DNA from: CAZALT01 sp964485515
Lineage (GTDB): Bacteria; Actinomycetota; Acidimicrobiia; Acidimicrobiales; Acidimicrobilacustridaceae
Length of the DNA stretch: 19,187 nt
Assembly: GCA_964485515.1 (NCBI GenBank)
Contig: CAZALT010000058.1
Span: forward strand, 1-19,187
Direction of reading: 5' to 3'
Made by a program: the position numbers and the translations under genes
The notes under the pieces: model-generated
Databases searched by the model: none
What the model was told of the DNA's origin: nothing
The model's input: only the letters and a program-made list of their open reading frames with translations
Shown here: positions 1-6,645 of the stretch, piece by piece
Position numbering within the stretch: the stretch's first letter is position 1
How the letters are laid out: each line of letters opens with the position of its first letter

Positions 1-1
1 C

Positions 2-793
2 AAGGCCATGCTGGCCGACATCGCCATCCTCACCGGTGGCCAGGTCATCTCCGAGGAGATCGGCCTGAAGCTGGACAACACCACGCTCGACCTCCTCGGT
101 TCGGCCCGCAAGATCGTCATCACCAAGGACGAGACCACGGTCATCGAGGGTGCCGGCTCGGCCGACGACGTCAACGGTCGGGTCGCCCAGATCAAGGCCG
201 AGATCGACAACACCGACTCCGACTGGGATCGCGAGAAGCTCCAGGAGCGCCTTGCGAAGCTGTCGGGCGGCGTTGCCGTCGTCAAGGTCGGCGCCGCCAC
301 CGAGGTGGAGCTCAAGGAGAAGAAGCACCGCATCGAGGACGCCCTCTCGGCGACCCGTGCCGCCATCGAAGAGGGAATCGTCGCCGGTGGCGGCACCGCC
401 CTGCTCCGGGCCCGCGCCGCGGTCCTTCCCCTCACCGAGTCGCTCGAGGGCGACGAGGCCACCGGTGCCCGAATCGTGTTCCGGTCGCTCGACGCGCCGG
501 CCCGCCTCATCGCCGACAACGCCGGCCATGAGGGTGCGGTCGTCGTGCAGCAGACCGAGTCCGAGTCCGGCACCACCGGCTTCAACGCGGCGACTGGCGA
601 GTACGTCGACCTGCTCAAGGCCGGCGTCATCGACCCGGCCAAGGTGACCCGCGCCGCGCTGCAGAACGCCGCGTCCATCGCTGGTCTCCTCCTCACCACC
701 GAGACCCTCGTGGCCGACAAGCCCGAGCCGGTCGACGCCGGTGCCGCCGCGGCGGCCGCCGCCGCCGGTGGCATGGGTGGGATGGGCTTCTAG
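2..793 (+). CDS. groEL: Chaperonin GroEL (Hsp60), C-terminal half, 5' end outside window
   Basis: GroEL is the cytosolic 14-mer chaperonin that encloses unfolded proteins with GroES and refolds them using ATP. The reading frame is open from base 2, before the first ATG at 8, so the N-terminal half lies outside the window. What remains is about 263 residues, roughly half of a normal 540-residue subunit. It covers the end of the apical domain (LTGGQVISEEIG), the second intermediate region (EDALSATRAAIEEG, then GIVAGGG) and the equatorial C-terminus. The protein ends in an alanine run followed by GGMGGMGF, the flexible Gly-Met tail of ordinary GroEL and unlike the His-rich tail of mycobacterial GroEL1. 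This suggests the housekeeping copy. groES is not visible. The next gene starts 214 bp downstream after a hairpin, so groEL is probably transcribed separately from it. Confidence 0.98.
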   Translation, partial: KAMLADIAILTGGQVISEEIGLKLDNTTLDLLGSARKIVITKDETTVIEGAGSADDVNGRVAQIKAEIDNTDSDWDREKLQERLAKLSGGVAVVKVGAATEVELKEKKHRIEDALSATRAAIEEGIVAGGGTALLRARAAVLPLTESLEGDEATGARIVFRSLDAPARLIADNAGHEGAVVVQQTESESGTTGFNAATGEYVDLLKAGVIDPAKVTRAALQNAASIAGLLLTTETLVADKPEPVDAGAAAAAAAAGGMGGMGF

Positions 794-852
794 CCCACGT
801 CGTTCCGCTCTGCTCGGGCGCTGTCGGTCCGAGCAAGCCAAGCACCGCGATT

Positions 853-876
853 CGGCCGGCCCCTCGGGGCCGGCCG
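853..876 (+). terminator. Hairpin after groEL, probable terminator
   Basis: Two perfect 10-base arms (cggccggccc and gggccggccg) are separated by ctcg, starting 60 bp after the groEL stop. The stem is entirely G and C, so it should be very stable. There is only a weak T-containing tail (tctcg) after it. It fits the T-poor hairpin terminators of high-GC actinobacteria, but termination itself is inferred. Confidence 0.6.
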
Positions 877-912
877 TCTCGCGTTCCGGGCCGAGCACCT
901 GCTTGCTCGATA

Positions 913-941
913 TGGGCCGAACGGCCCACTCGCCGTATGAT
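913..941 (+). promoter_or_regulatory. Candidate promoter with overlapping palindrome, upstream of pseudokinase gene
   Basis: TATGAT at 936-941 is a good -10 hexamer and would give a leader of about 60 nt before the ATG at 1008. No TTGACA-like -35 is present. Instead a perfect inverted repeat, tgggcc-gaac-ggccca (913-928), sits where the -35 would be, which is a typical place for an operator. The promoter is inferred from sequence only. Confidence 0.4.
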
Positions 942-1007
942 CTCGACTGTTGGACGGCGGGGCGGCCGGGTGGTCGCCGAAGGCCGACCGTGGCTGACGG
1001 AGCGAAC

Positions 1008-2933
1008 ATGGCGAAACACGACGGAGCCGATGGCGCGAGCAGGGTGGGCATCGCGGGCATCCGTGACGTTGTGGAGGTCGGGGGGACCATCGGTGCCCGC
1101 TCGTTCGACGTGGTCGACGAGCGCACCGGCCGCCAGATCGCCATCCGGGTGCTGCGTGCACCGCTGGACGGCGCGGCGTTCGCCGCGTTCGAGGACCGTC
1201 AGAGCCGCATCGAGGGTCTGCGTCGACACCCGAACATCGGGCGTGTGCTCACCTTCGGGGCCAACGCCGAAGGTCTCCCGTTCGTCGTGACCGAGGTCGT
1301 CGACGGGCCGACGGTTGCCGCGCTGATCGACCGGGGCACCCGACTGGAGACGGCCGAGGCCACCCGGATCGCGGTCCGCTCAGCGGGGGCGCTCGAATCG
1401 GTGTCTCGCGTCGATGCTCAACCGGGCCTGCTCGCTCCGCTCGATGTTGCTCTCGGTGCCGACCGTGAGCCGGTGCTGTCCGGCCTGGGGATCTTGGAGC
1501 AGGTGTCGGCGGCTGCGGTCGCCCAGGCCCGACCCGATCAGCTGGCCTTCCTGGCTCCCGAGCTCGCCGCGGGTGGTGCGGCAGGGTCGAGGTCGGATGT
1601 CTACGCGCTCGGCGCGCTGCTGTTCAGCCTCCTGGCAGGGGCGGCGCCGTACGTAGGCGACGGCATCACGCGCGAGGTGCTCCACCGCACCGCGGCCGGG
1701 CAGCTGCCCGATCTGCGCCAGCGCGACGTGCCCGACGAGCTCGCCGCCGTGGTCGAGCGGGCGATGGCCCGCTCGCCCGAGGAGCGCTTCGCCGATGTCC
1801 TCGAGTTCGGTCAGGCCTGTCAGCAGGCCGAGGTCGCGTTGGGGCTGGGCGCCACTCAGATGCTGGTGAAGGCGAAGAAGGCGGTGGGGTCGTCATCGTC
1901 GGATCCGGCCCCGCCGACGCGTCCCGGTGCGGAGCCCGAGCCCGAGCCCGAGCCGGAGCGCGAGCCGATACCCGAGCCCGAGCCGGAGCCCGAGCCGGAA
2001 CCGACACCGGAGCCCGAGCCGGAGCCCGAGCCGGAACCGACACCGGAGCCCGAGCCGGAACCGATGCCGGAGCCCGAGCCCGATCCGACACCGGAGCCCG
2101 AGCCGACACCGGAGCCCGAGCCGGTGGTCGACCGCGAACGCCCCTGGCCGCCACCACCGCCTCGGGCGGCGACCCGCACCGAGTCGCCAGCCGAGGGCAC
2201 CGGTCGGGGGAGACTCGACCGTCGTGCGGTGCTGATCGGGGGCGCCGCCATCGCGGCCGCGCTCATCGCGCTCATCGCGCTCGCCGTGCTCCTCGTGGTC
2301 CGGTCCGACGGCGGCGACCGAGCCGACGACACGGCCGCGCCGGTCACCGACACGACGGCAGGCCAGTCGATGACCACGTCAACCCTCGAGTCGAGCTTCG
2401 ACCCGATGCTCGACACCCTCGAGTCGACCGACGACCTCGGCGTGATCCACGCCGACGTGCCCATCGAGTGGTCGGCCATCGGTGCGCCCGGCCAGCTGCC
2501 CACCGGTGACCCTGTGCCCACCCTCGTCTCGGCCGTCGACCCCGGCGACTTCGTCGACCCGACTGTCTCGTTGGTCACGGTGGGGGTGCGCATCACCGTC
2601 GATCCCACCGCTGACGCCGGCCAAGACGACGCCGAGGAGCTCCTCGGCAGGTTCATCTCGTCGACCTCGTCGACCTCGTCGACCGAGGGCGAGCCGCTCG
2701 TCGGGCTGTGCCCCGACGTCGGCGATCCGGCTCCCGTCGAGATCGACGGCCTTCAGGGCGTCATGGTCACCCTCCGGGGATGCGGGACCGAGGCGCCCGA
2801 TGTCGTCGTCGTCGCCGCCGTGCTTGTGGCCGACGACGGCTCTGTCGTCACCTTCGAGGGCCACGCGGACGCAACTGAGGGCCTCGTGGTGGTCGACCAC
2901 GTGCTGCGCAGCATCGTCATCACGCCCACCTGA
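1008..2933 (+). CDS. Membrane-anchored Ser/Thr pseudokinase with Glu-Pro linker and extracytoplasmic domain
   Basis: The layout (641 aa) is that of a bacterial PknB-type receptor kinase: cytosolic kinase fold (about 20-290), Glu-Pro-rich linker (309-372), one membrane helix (about 407-431) and an outside domain (432-641). The fold is supported by APE (183-185) and by SDVYALG with the F-helix Asp at 197. The catalytic residues are gone. The VAIK lysine is Arg47. The HRDxKxxN loop reads PGLLAPLD (139-146), losing the His, Arg, Asp, Lys and Asn. DFG is GLG (159-161). The glycine-rich loop is also poor. It should therefore not phosphorylate by the normal mechanism; a scaffold or sensor role is inferred. 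The outer domain has two cysteines (568, 592) that could pair and a three-fold Ser-Ser-Thr loop (DNA 2658-2684). The ATG at 1008 was chosen because GGAG (999-1002) lies 5 nt upstream; a GTG at 990 is the alternative. Confidence 0.85.
   Translation: MAKHDGADGASRVGIAGIRDVVEVGGTIGARSFDVVDERTGRQIAIRVLRAPLDGAAFAAFEDRQSRIEGLRRHPNIGRVLTFGANAEGLPFVVTEVVDGPTVAALIDRGTRLETAEATRIAVRSAGALESVSRVDAQPGLLAPLDVALGADREPVLSGLGILEQVSAAAVAQARPDQLAFLAPELAAGGAAGSRSDVYALGALLFSLLAGAAPYVGDGITREVLHRTAAGQLPDLRQRDVPDELAAVVERAMARSPEERFADVLEFGQACQQAEVALGLGATQMLVKAKKAVGSSSSDPAPPTRPGAEPEPEPEPEREPIPEPEPEPEPEPTPEPEPEPEPEPTPEPEPEPMPEPEPDPTPEPEPTPEPEPVVDRERPWPPPPPRAATRTESPAEGTGRGRLDRRAVLIGGAAIAAALIALIALAVLLVVRSDGGDRADDTAAPVTDTTAGQSMTTSTLESSFDPMLDTLESTDDLGVIHADVPIEWSAIGAPGQLPTGDPVPTLVSAVDPGDFVDPTVSLVTVGVRITVDPTADAGQDDAEELLGRFISSTSSTSSTEGEPLVGLCPDVGDPAPVEIDGLQGVMVTLRGCGTEAPDVVVVAAVLVADDGSVVTFEGHADATEGLVVVDHVLRSIVITPT
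1974..2045 (+). repeat. Two exact 36-nt tandem repeats encoding the Glu-Pro linker
   Basis: The units at 1974-2009 and 2010-2045 are identical and in frame (EPEPEPEPEPTP each). Degenerate and shortened copies follow to 2123. The tract lies between the kinase fold and the membrane helix of the pseudokinase and gives a long, stiff, acidic spacer. Such repeats change length easily by slippage in steps of whole codons. Confidence 0.9.
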
Positions 2934-2958
2934 TCGCAATCCACCAGGACGCGACAGC

Positions 2959-3951
2959 TCAGGGTGCGCGGTCGTCGGTGCCGGCCGGGGGGTCGATCAG
3001 GTCGTCGAGGCTCGCGCCCGGTGGCCCGTCGGCACCGTGTCCCCCAGGGTCGCCGTCCGGCGTCGGGGGTGGACCGTCGTCGAGGGAGAGGCGACCGCCC
3101 CGGGTCTGGCCGAACATCGCCACGACCCGGGCCACGACGGTGACGAGGAAGATCTGTCCGGTGACCGCCTCGGCCATGGCCGCGGTCCGCGCCGCCTGGT
3201 TGCCCGGGGTGAGGTCGCCGTAGCCCGTCGTCGTGATCGTGATGAAGCTGAAGTACTCGAAGTCACCCGGTTCGGTCTGGCCCTCCTGGGCGAAGAACTC
3301 TCCCTCGGTCACCGCGTCGATGAACCGGAACACCCCGGTGAACATCAGCCCGATGAACAGGTAGGCCGTCATCACACCGGCCAGGGTGTTGAGGGTGACC
3401 TTGGGGTGCAGGAGGGTGCGGATGAGGATCGCCGGGAGCGCGACGACGATCACGATCACGTAGAGGACGGCGACGATCGCCTGCAACCGCCAGGCGTCCC
3501 GGTCGTGGCTCAACGCGATGAGCGAGGCGGCGGTGAGGGCGAGGGCGACGACCATGACCCAGCCCAAGCGGATGAAATTGCGGCGATAGAGCAGGGACCG
3601 CTGCAAGGCGAGGAGCAGCGCCGCGACCATCCCGAGGAGGATGATGAAACGACCGAACTTGGTCGTGTCGATCACCGGGGTTGCGACCGCGACGACCACG
3701 GTGAGGAAGAACACCGGCGCGAAGCTCTCGCGCGACAGCAGCTCAGCTTTGGTCGTCTTCCAGGCGTCGGCGGTGACCTGCTGCGCGGCGGTCAGGTCGT
3801 GGTGCTCGGCCGCTTCGAGGAGGCGCCGCACGTCGCGGCGCTCGCGGTGCCAGAAGCGCTGCTCGCGGCGAGCCCGGGACCACTCCGACAGCCGTTCGTC
3901 CTCGGGGTTGAGGAGCTCGTCGCGCTTGGATCGCCCCTTGTCGTGTGCCAC
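2959..3951 (-). CDS. K+-channel-type membrane protein (six helices, one pore)
   Basis: A membrane pore predicted to pass K+. From GTG 3951 the protein has 330 residues. The first 75 are cytosolic, highly charged and probably helical. Hydrophobic segments follow at about 77-94, 99-117, 127-147, 157-177 and 188-210, then a pore loop with the K+ selectivity filter TTTGYGD (240-246), a last helix at about 258-281, and a Pro/Gly/Asp-rich tail. The arrangement resembles a voltage-gated channel, but the fourth segment has one arginine (178) instead of a regular series, so voltage sensing is unlikely. No RCK or cyclic-nucleotide domain is seen. GTG 3951 is preferred to GTG 3975 because a TACGAT hexamer lies 8 nt upstream of it, the same leaderless layout as in the divergent neighbour. 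The gene converges on the pseudokinase gene, with 25 bp between the two stops. Confidence 0.88.
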   Translation of the reverse strand: MAHDKGRSKRDELLNPEDERLSEWSRARREQRFWHRERRDVRRLLEAAEHHDLTAAQQVTADAWKTTKAELLSRESFAPVFFLTVVVAVATPVIDTTKFGRFIILLGMVAALLLALQRSLLYRRNFIRLGWVMVVALALTAASLIALSHDRDAWRLQAIVAVLYVIVIVVALPAILIRTLLHPKVTLNTLAGVMTAYLFIGLMFTGVFRFIDAVTEGEFFAQEGQTEPGDFEYFSFITITTTGYGDLTPGNQAARTAAMAEAVTGQIFLVTVVARVVAMFGQTRGGRLSLDDGPPPTPDGDPGGHGADGPPGASLDDLIDPPAGTDDRAP

Positions 3952-3959
3952 GGGCGCCG

Positions 3960-3965
3960 ATCGTA
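3960..3965 (-). promoter_or_regulatory. -10 hexamer TACGAT for a leaderless channel gene
   Basis: On the minus strand TACGAT lies 8 nt before GTG 3951, and no Shine-Dalgarno sequence is visible. That spacing puts the transcription start at or next to the start codon. An identical hexamer serves the divergent gene 20 bp away. Inferred from sequence. Confidence 0.5.
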
Positions 3966-3985
3966 GTGAGCGCACGGTGGCCCGG

Positions 3986-3991
3986 TACGAT
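3986..3991 (+). promoter_or_regulatory. -10 hexamer TACGAT for leaderless small gene and Nudix gene
   Basis: CGGTACGAT is followed by 7 nt and then ATG 3999, with no Shine-Dalgarno sequence. The transcript probably begins at the ATG and runs on through the coupled Nudix gene. Inferred from sequence and spacing. Confidence 0.5.
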
Positions 3992-3998
3992 GCCGGTC

Positions 3999-4169
3999 AT
4001 GGAAGACCGCCCTGCCCCCGACCCAGCGAAGTTGCTCGCCCAGTGGATGGAATGGGAGTCGGGCGAGACCCCGCCGGGCAAGGTCATCAGCAACCTGAAG
4101 ACCGGAGGGCTCCCAGATCTGCTGCGCGAGCTGGCCGAGGCGAGGAACGGCACCACCGGAGAGGTGTGA
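3999..4169 (+). CDS. Small protein of 56 residues, function unknown
   Basis: A small, mixed-charge, probably helical soluble protein without signal peptide or membrane helix. Its core runs LLAQWMEWESGE, PPGKVISNLKTGGL, PDLLREL. The compact Trp/Gly/Leu pattern and a short helix-turn-helix-like layout look like a conserved small actinobacterial family, but I cannot name one and assign no function. ATG 3999 is chosen over the in-frame ATG at 3945 because of the TACGAT hexamer 7 nt upstream and because the residues before it look non-coding. Its stop overlaps the start of the Nudix gene (GTGA), so the two are probably translated together. Confidence 0.7.
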   Translation: MEDRPAPDPAKLLAQWMEWESGETPPGKVISNLKTGGLPDLLRELAEARNGTTGEV

Positions 4170-4918
4170 CCGCGCCGCGCTCCGAGGGCGGTCTGTCCGC
4201 CTCGGATGATTCGACTGAACCCGCTCGGCGGCTCGGCGGCGCGCAGGTGATCCCGCGGCCCGCGTCGATCCGACCGGGTGCGCCACCTCCGTGGGCCGAG
4301 CTCGCGGTACCCGACCGCCACCTCACCCTCGGGCGCGTTCGTGAGGCCTTCGCCTCGGCTCCCGCCCCGCTGCCGTCGCCCCTCGAACCGACGGGCGTCC
4401 GGGCATCCGCGGTGCTCGCCGCGCTGTACGAGGCCGACGATCAAGTCCATGTCGTGCTGACGCGCCGGGCCCAGCACATGCGATCGCACCGCGGCGAGGT
4501 GTCGTTCCCCGGTGGTGGCCAGGACCCCGGTGAGGATCTCCGCACGACGGCACGGCGCGAGGCCCACGAGGAGATCGGGCTCGATCCCGCCGTCGTCGAG
4601 ATCATCGGTGAGCTCGACCACCTGCAGACCATCGTCGGCCAGTCCTTCATCGCCCCGTTCGTGGCGCTGCTCCCGGAGCGACCTGAGCTGGTGGCCAACC
4701 CCGCTGAGGTCGAGCTCATCCTCCACGTCCCGATCGTCGACCTGCTCGACCCGGCGATCTTCCGCGAGGAGCGGTGGGGCATCCCGCCGATGGAGTTCGC
4801 CGTGCAGTTCTTCGAGGTCCCGGGCGACACGATCTGGGGAGCGACCGGGCGGATGCTGCGCAACCTGCTCGGCGTGCTCACGGGCACCCCCTGGCGCGAC
4901 GACTCCCACCCGGGGTGA
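4166..4918 (+). CDS. Nudix hydrolase, CoA pyrophosphatase type
   Basis: A Nudix enzyme predicted to split the pyrophosphate of CoA or a CoA derivative into 4'-phosphopantetheine and 3',5'-ADP. The Nudix box is perfect at residues 117-139: GGQDPGE, seven residues, then REAHEEIGL. Just before it, LTRRAQHMRSHRGEVSFPGG matches the signature that marks the CoA-pyrophosphatase (NudL/YeaB) group. The 250-residue length fits this group with an extra Pro/Ala-rich N-terminus of about 60 residues. GTG 4166 overlaps the upstream stop as GTGA and has GGAG (4158-4161) 4 nt before it, which points to translational coupling. Substrate assignment rests on the motif. Other Nudix substrates are possible. Confidence 0.9.
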   Translation: MTAPRSEGGLSASDDSTEPARRLGGAQVIPRPASIRPGAPPPWAELAVPDRHLTLGRVREAFASAPAPLPSPLEPTGVRASAVLAALYEADDQVHVVLTRRAQHMRSHRGEVSFPGGGQDPGEDLRTTARREAHEEIGLDPAVVEIIGELDHLQTIVGQSFIAPFVALLPERPELVANPAEVELILHVPIVDLLDPAIFREERWGIPPMEFAVQFFEVPGDTIWGATGRMLRNLLGVLTGTPWRDDSHPG

Positions 4919-4929
4919 CGCCCCGACGG

Positions 4930-4935
4930 TAGCGT
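4930..4935 (+). promoter_or_regulatory. -10 hexamer TAGCGT for leaderless 130-residue gene
   Basis: CGGTAGCGT is followed by 6 nt and ATG 4942, with no Shine-Dalgarno sequence. It is only 12 nt beyond the Nudix stop. Same layout as at 3986 and 10546. Inferred. Confidence 0.45.
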
Positions 4936-4941
4936 GGGCCC

Positions 4942-5334
4942 ATGCCGCAGCTGATCTTCGAAGCCGACACCCAGGCCGAGCTCGTCACGCAGGTGCGCCG
5001 GTGGCTCGCGTCGCTCGACGCCGAGGAGGACGGCTCGCTGTCGGTGAGCCAAGCCATCAACCAGGGAGCGCAGCTCACCAAGGACGCGTTGCGCATCGTC
5101 GCGGCTGCCGCCCCGTCCCCGGTGGCGCAGAACGACGTGGTGAAGTCGCTCACCGCGATGGGCTACAAGGCCACCGACGCCACCTCGAAGGCCATCGTCG
5201 ACGGGCTCGACAGCGTCGAGGCGCTCACCGGAGGATCGGTCGTCAAGACGGTCAGCGACAAGGGCCGGAGCGCGGTGTACCAGATGAACGTCGCCGTGGC
5301 GAAGCAGGTGCTCAAGACCTTGCACGGCACCTGA
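4942..5334 (+). CDS. Hypothetical protein, 130 residues, possible winged-helix C-terminus
   Basis: I do not recognise this protein. It is soluble, with no signal peptide or membrane segment. The first 25 residues begin MPQLIFEADTQAELVTQVRRWL, a beta strand followed by an amphipathic helix. Residues about 50-110 (IVAAAAPSPVAQNDVVKSL, GYKATDATSKAIVDGL, then a hydrophobic and charged strand pair ending SAVYQM) have the helix-helix-helix-strand order of a winged helix. A DNA-binding or protein-contact role is therefore possible but unproven. The codon pattern is like that of its neighbours. It follows the Nudix gene by 23 bp and probably has its own leaderless promoter. Confidence 0.75.
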   Translation: MPQLIFEADTQAELVTQVRRWLASLDAEEDGSLSVSQAINQGAQLTKDALRIVAAAAPSPVAQNDVVKSLTAMGYKATDATSKAIVDGLDSVEALTGGSVVKTVSDKGRSAVYQMNVAVAKQVLKTLHGT

Positions 5335-5356
5335 CGACGGTCAGGCGACGATCAGG

Positions 5357-5389
5357 TGACCGCGCAGGTCCTTTCGCGGGAAGCGGTCA
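5357..5389. other. Inverted repeat between the 130-residue gene and guaB3
   Basis: TGACCGC (5357-5363) and GCGGTCA (5383-5389) are perfect 7-base inverted arms around a 19-nt middle that contains cctttcgcggg. It could be a weak terminator of the upstream gene or an operator for the guaB3 promoter about 45 bp downstream. The sequence does not decide between them. Confidence 0.35.
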
Positions 5390-5434
5390 CGATGGCACCT
5401 CGGGGCCTCGGTGGGGCGTCCGCGTCGCGCTGAC

Positions 5435-5440
5435 TACACT
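5435..5440 (+). promoter_or_regulatory. Candidate guaB3-guaA promoter (-10 TACACT)
   Basis: TACACT lies 38 nt upstream of the guaB3 GTG start and has no clear -35 partner. The predicted leader begins with a 5-bp hairpin (ccact-tccg-agtgg, 5443-5456). No purine riboswitch is evident in this short leader. Confidence 0.45.
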
Positions 5441-5478
5441 GACCACTTCCGAGTGGGCTGAGCGCAAGGGGTGTTGAC

Positions 5479-6642
5479 GTGGCTGAGGTCGAGATTGGGA
5501 TCGGCAAGTCCGGTCGGCGAGCGTATGGGTTCGACGACATCGCCATCGTCCCGAGTCGACGCACGCGCGACCCCGAAGACGTCGACATCTCCTGGGAGAT
5601 CGACGCGTTCCGCTTCGAGCTGCCCCTCATGGGCTCGGCCATGGACGGCGTCATCAGCCCCCGCACCGCCATCGAGATCGGCCGCCTCGGCGGCGTCGGC
5701 GTCCTCAACCTCGAAGGTCTGTGGACCCGCTACGACGATCCCGACGGCCTCCTCGAGGAGATCTCGGAGCTGCCCACCGAGAAGGCCACCCTGCGCATGC
5801 AGGAGATCTACCAGCAGCCGATCGACTTCGACCTCATCGGCCAGCGCATCCGCGAGATCAAAGACGCCGGCGTCGTGTCGTGCGCCTCGGTCACCCCGCC
5901 CCGCACCGCCGAGTTCGCCAAGCACCTCATCGACGCCGAGCTCGACCTCCTCGTCATCCAGGGCACGGTCGTGTCCGCCGAGCACGTCTCCAAGAACCAG
6001 GAGCCGCTCAACCTCAAGAAGTTCGTGCGCGAGCTCGACATGCCCGTCATCGTCGGCGGCTGCGCCAGCTACCAGGCCGCGCTGCACCTCATGCGCACCG
6101 GTGCCGCCGGGGTGCTCGTCGGTGTCGGTCCCGGCCACGCCTGCACCACCCGTGGTGTGCTCGGCATCGGTGTCCCGCAGGCCACGGCCATCGCCGATGC
6201 CCGAGCGGCGCGCATGCGCCACCTCGACGAGACCGGCGTGTACTGCCAGGTCATCGCCGACGGCGGCATGGGCACCGGCGGCGACATCGCCAAGGCCATC
6301 GTGTGCGGCGCCGACGCCGTCATGATCGGTTCGCCGCTGGCCGCGGCGGCCGAGGCCCCGGGCCGGGGCTACCACTGGGGCATGGCCACCTTCCACCCCA
6401 CGCTGCCCCGCGGCGCCCGGGTCAAGACCACGGTCCGAGGCACCCTCGAAGAGGTCCTCGTCGGTCCCGCCCACGAGAACGACGGCCGCCTCAACCTGTT
6501 CGGCGCGCTGCGCACCTCGATGGCCACGTGTGGCTACGAGACGGTCAAGGAGTTCCAGACGGCCGAGGTCATGGTCGCCCCGTCGCTGCAGACCGAGGGC
6601 AAGTCGCTGCAGAAGGCGCAAAACGTGGGCATGGGTCACTGA
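5479..6642 (+). CDS. guaB3: GuaB3 family IMP dehydrogenase-related protein
   Basis: A soluble TIM-barrel enzyme of the IMP dehydrogenase/GMP reductase family. IMP dehydrogenases oxidise IMP to XMP with NAD+, the committed step to GMP. The 387 residues contain no pair of CBS domains, which separates GuaB3 from ordinary GuaB (about 490 aa). The opening, with GRRAYGFDDIAIVPSRRTRD, is typical of the actinobacterial and cyanobacterial GuaB3 group. The catalytic cysteine is Cys222 in GPGHACTTRG, and the phosphate-site motif is DGGMGTGGDIAKAI from Asp261. GTG 5479 has AAGGGG (5466-5471) 7 nt upstream. The stop is 3 nt from the guaA start, so the two genes form an operon for GMP synthesis. Cyanobacterial GuaB3 has been reported to have IMP dehydrogenase activity; whether the actinobacterial proteins do is less clear to me. 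Confidence 0.93.
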   Translation: MAEVEIGIGKSGRRAYGFDDIAIVPSRRTRDPEDVDISWEIDAFRFELPLMGSAMDGVISPRTAIEIGRLGGVGVLNLEGLWTRYDDPDGLLEEISELPTEKATLRMQEIYQQPIDFDLIGQRIREIKDAGVVSCASVTPPRTAEFAKHLIDAELDLLVIQGTVVSAEHVSKNQEPLNLKKFVRELDMPVIVGGCASYQAALHLMRTGAAGVLVGVGPGHACTTRGVLGIGVPQATAIADARAARMRHLDETGVYCQVIADGGMGTGGDIAKAIVCGADAVMIGSPLAAAAEAPGRGYHWGMATFHPTLPRGARVKTTVRGTLEEVLVGPAHENDGRLNLFGALRTSMATCGYETVKEFQTAEVMVAPSLQTEGKSLQKAQNVGMGH

Positions 6643-6645
6643 GGT

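Noticed and set aside
1856..2656. Minus-strand protein with Gly-Ser repeats
   Set aside because: It is the complement of the Glu-Pro repeats of the pseudokinase.
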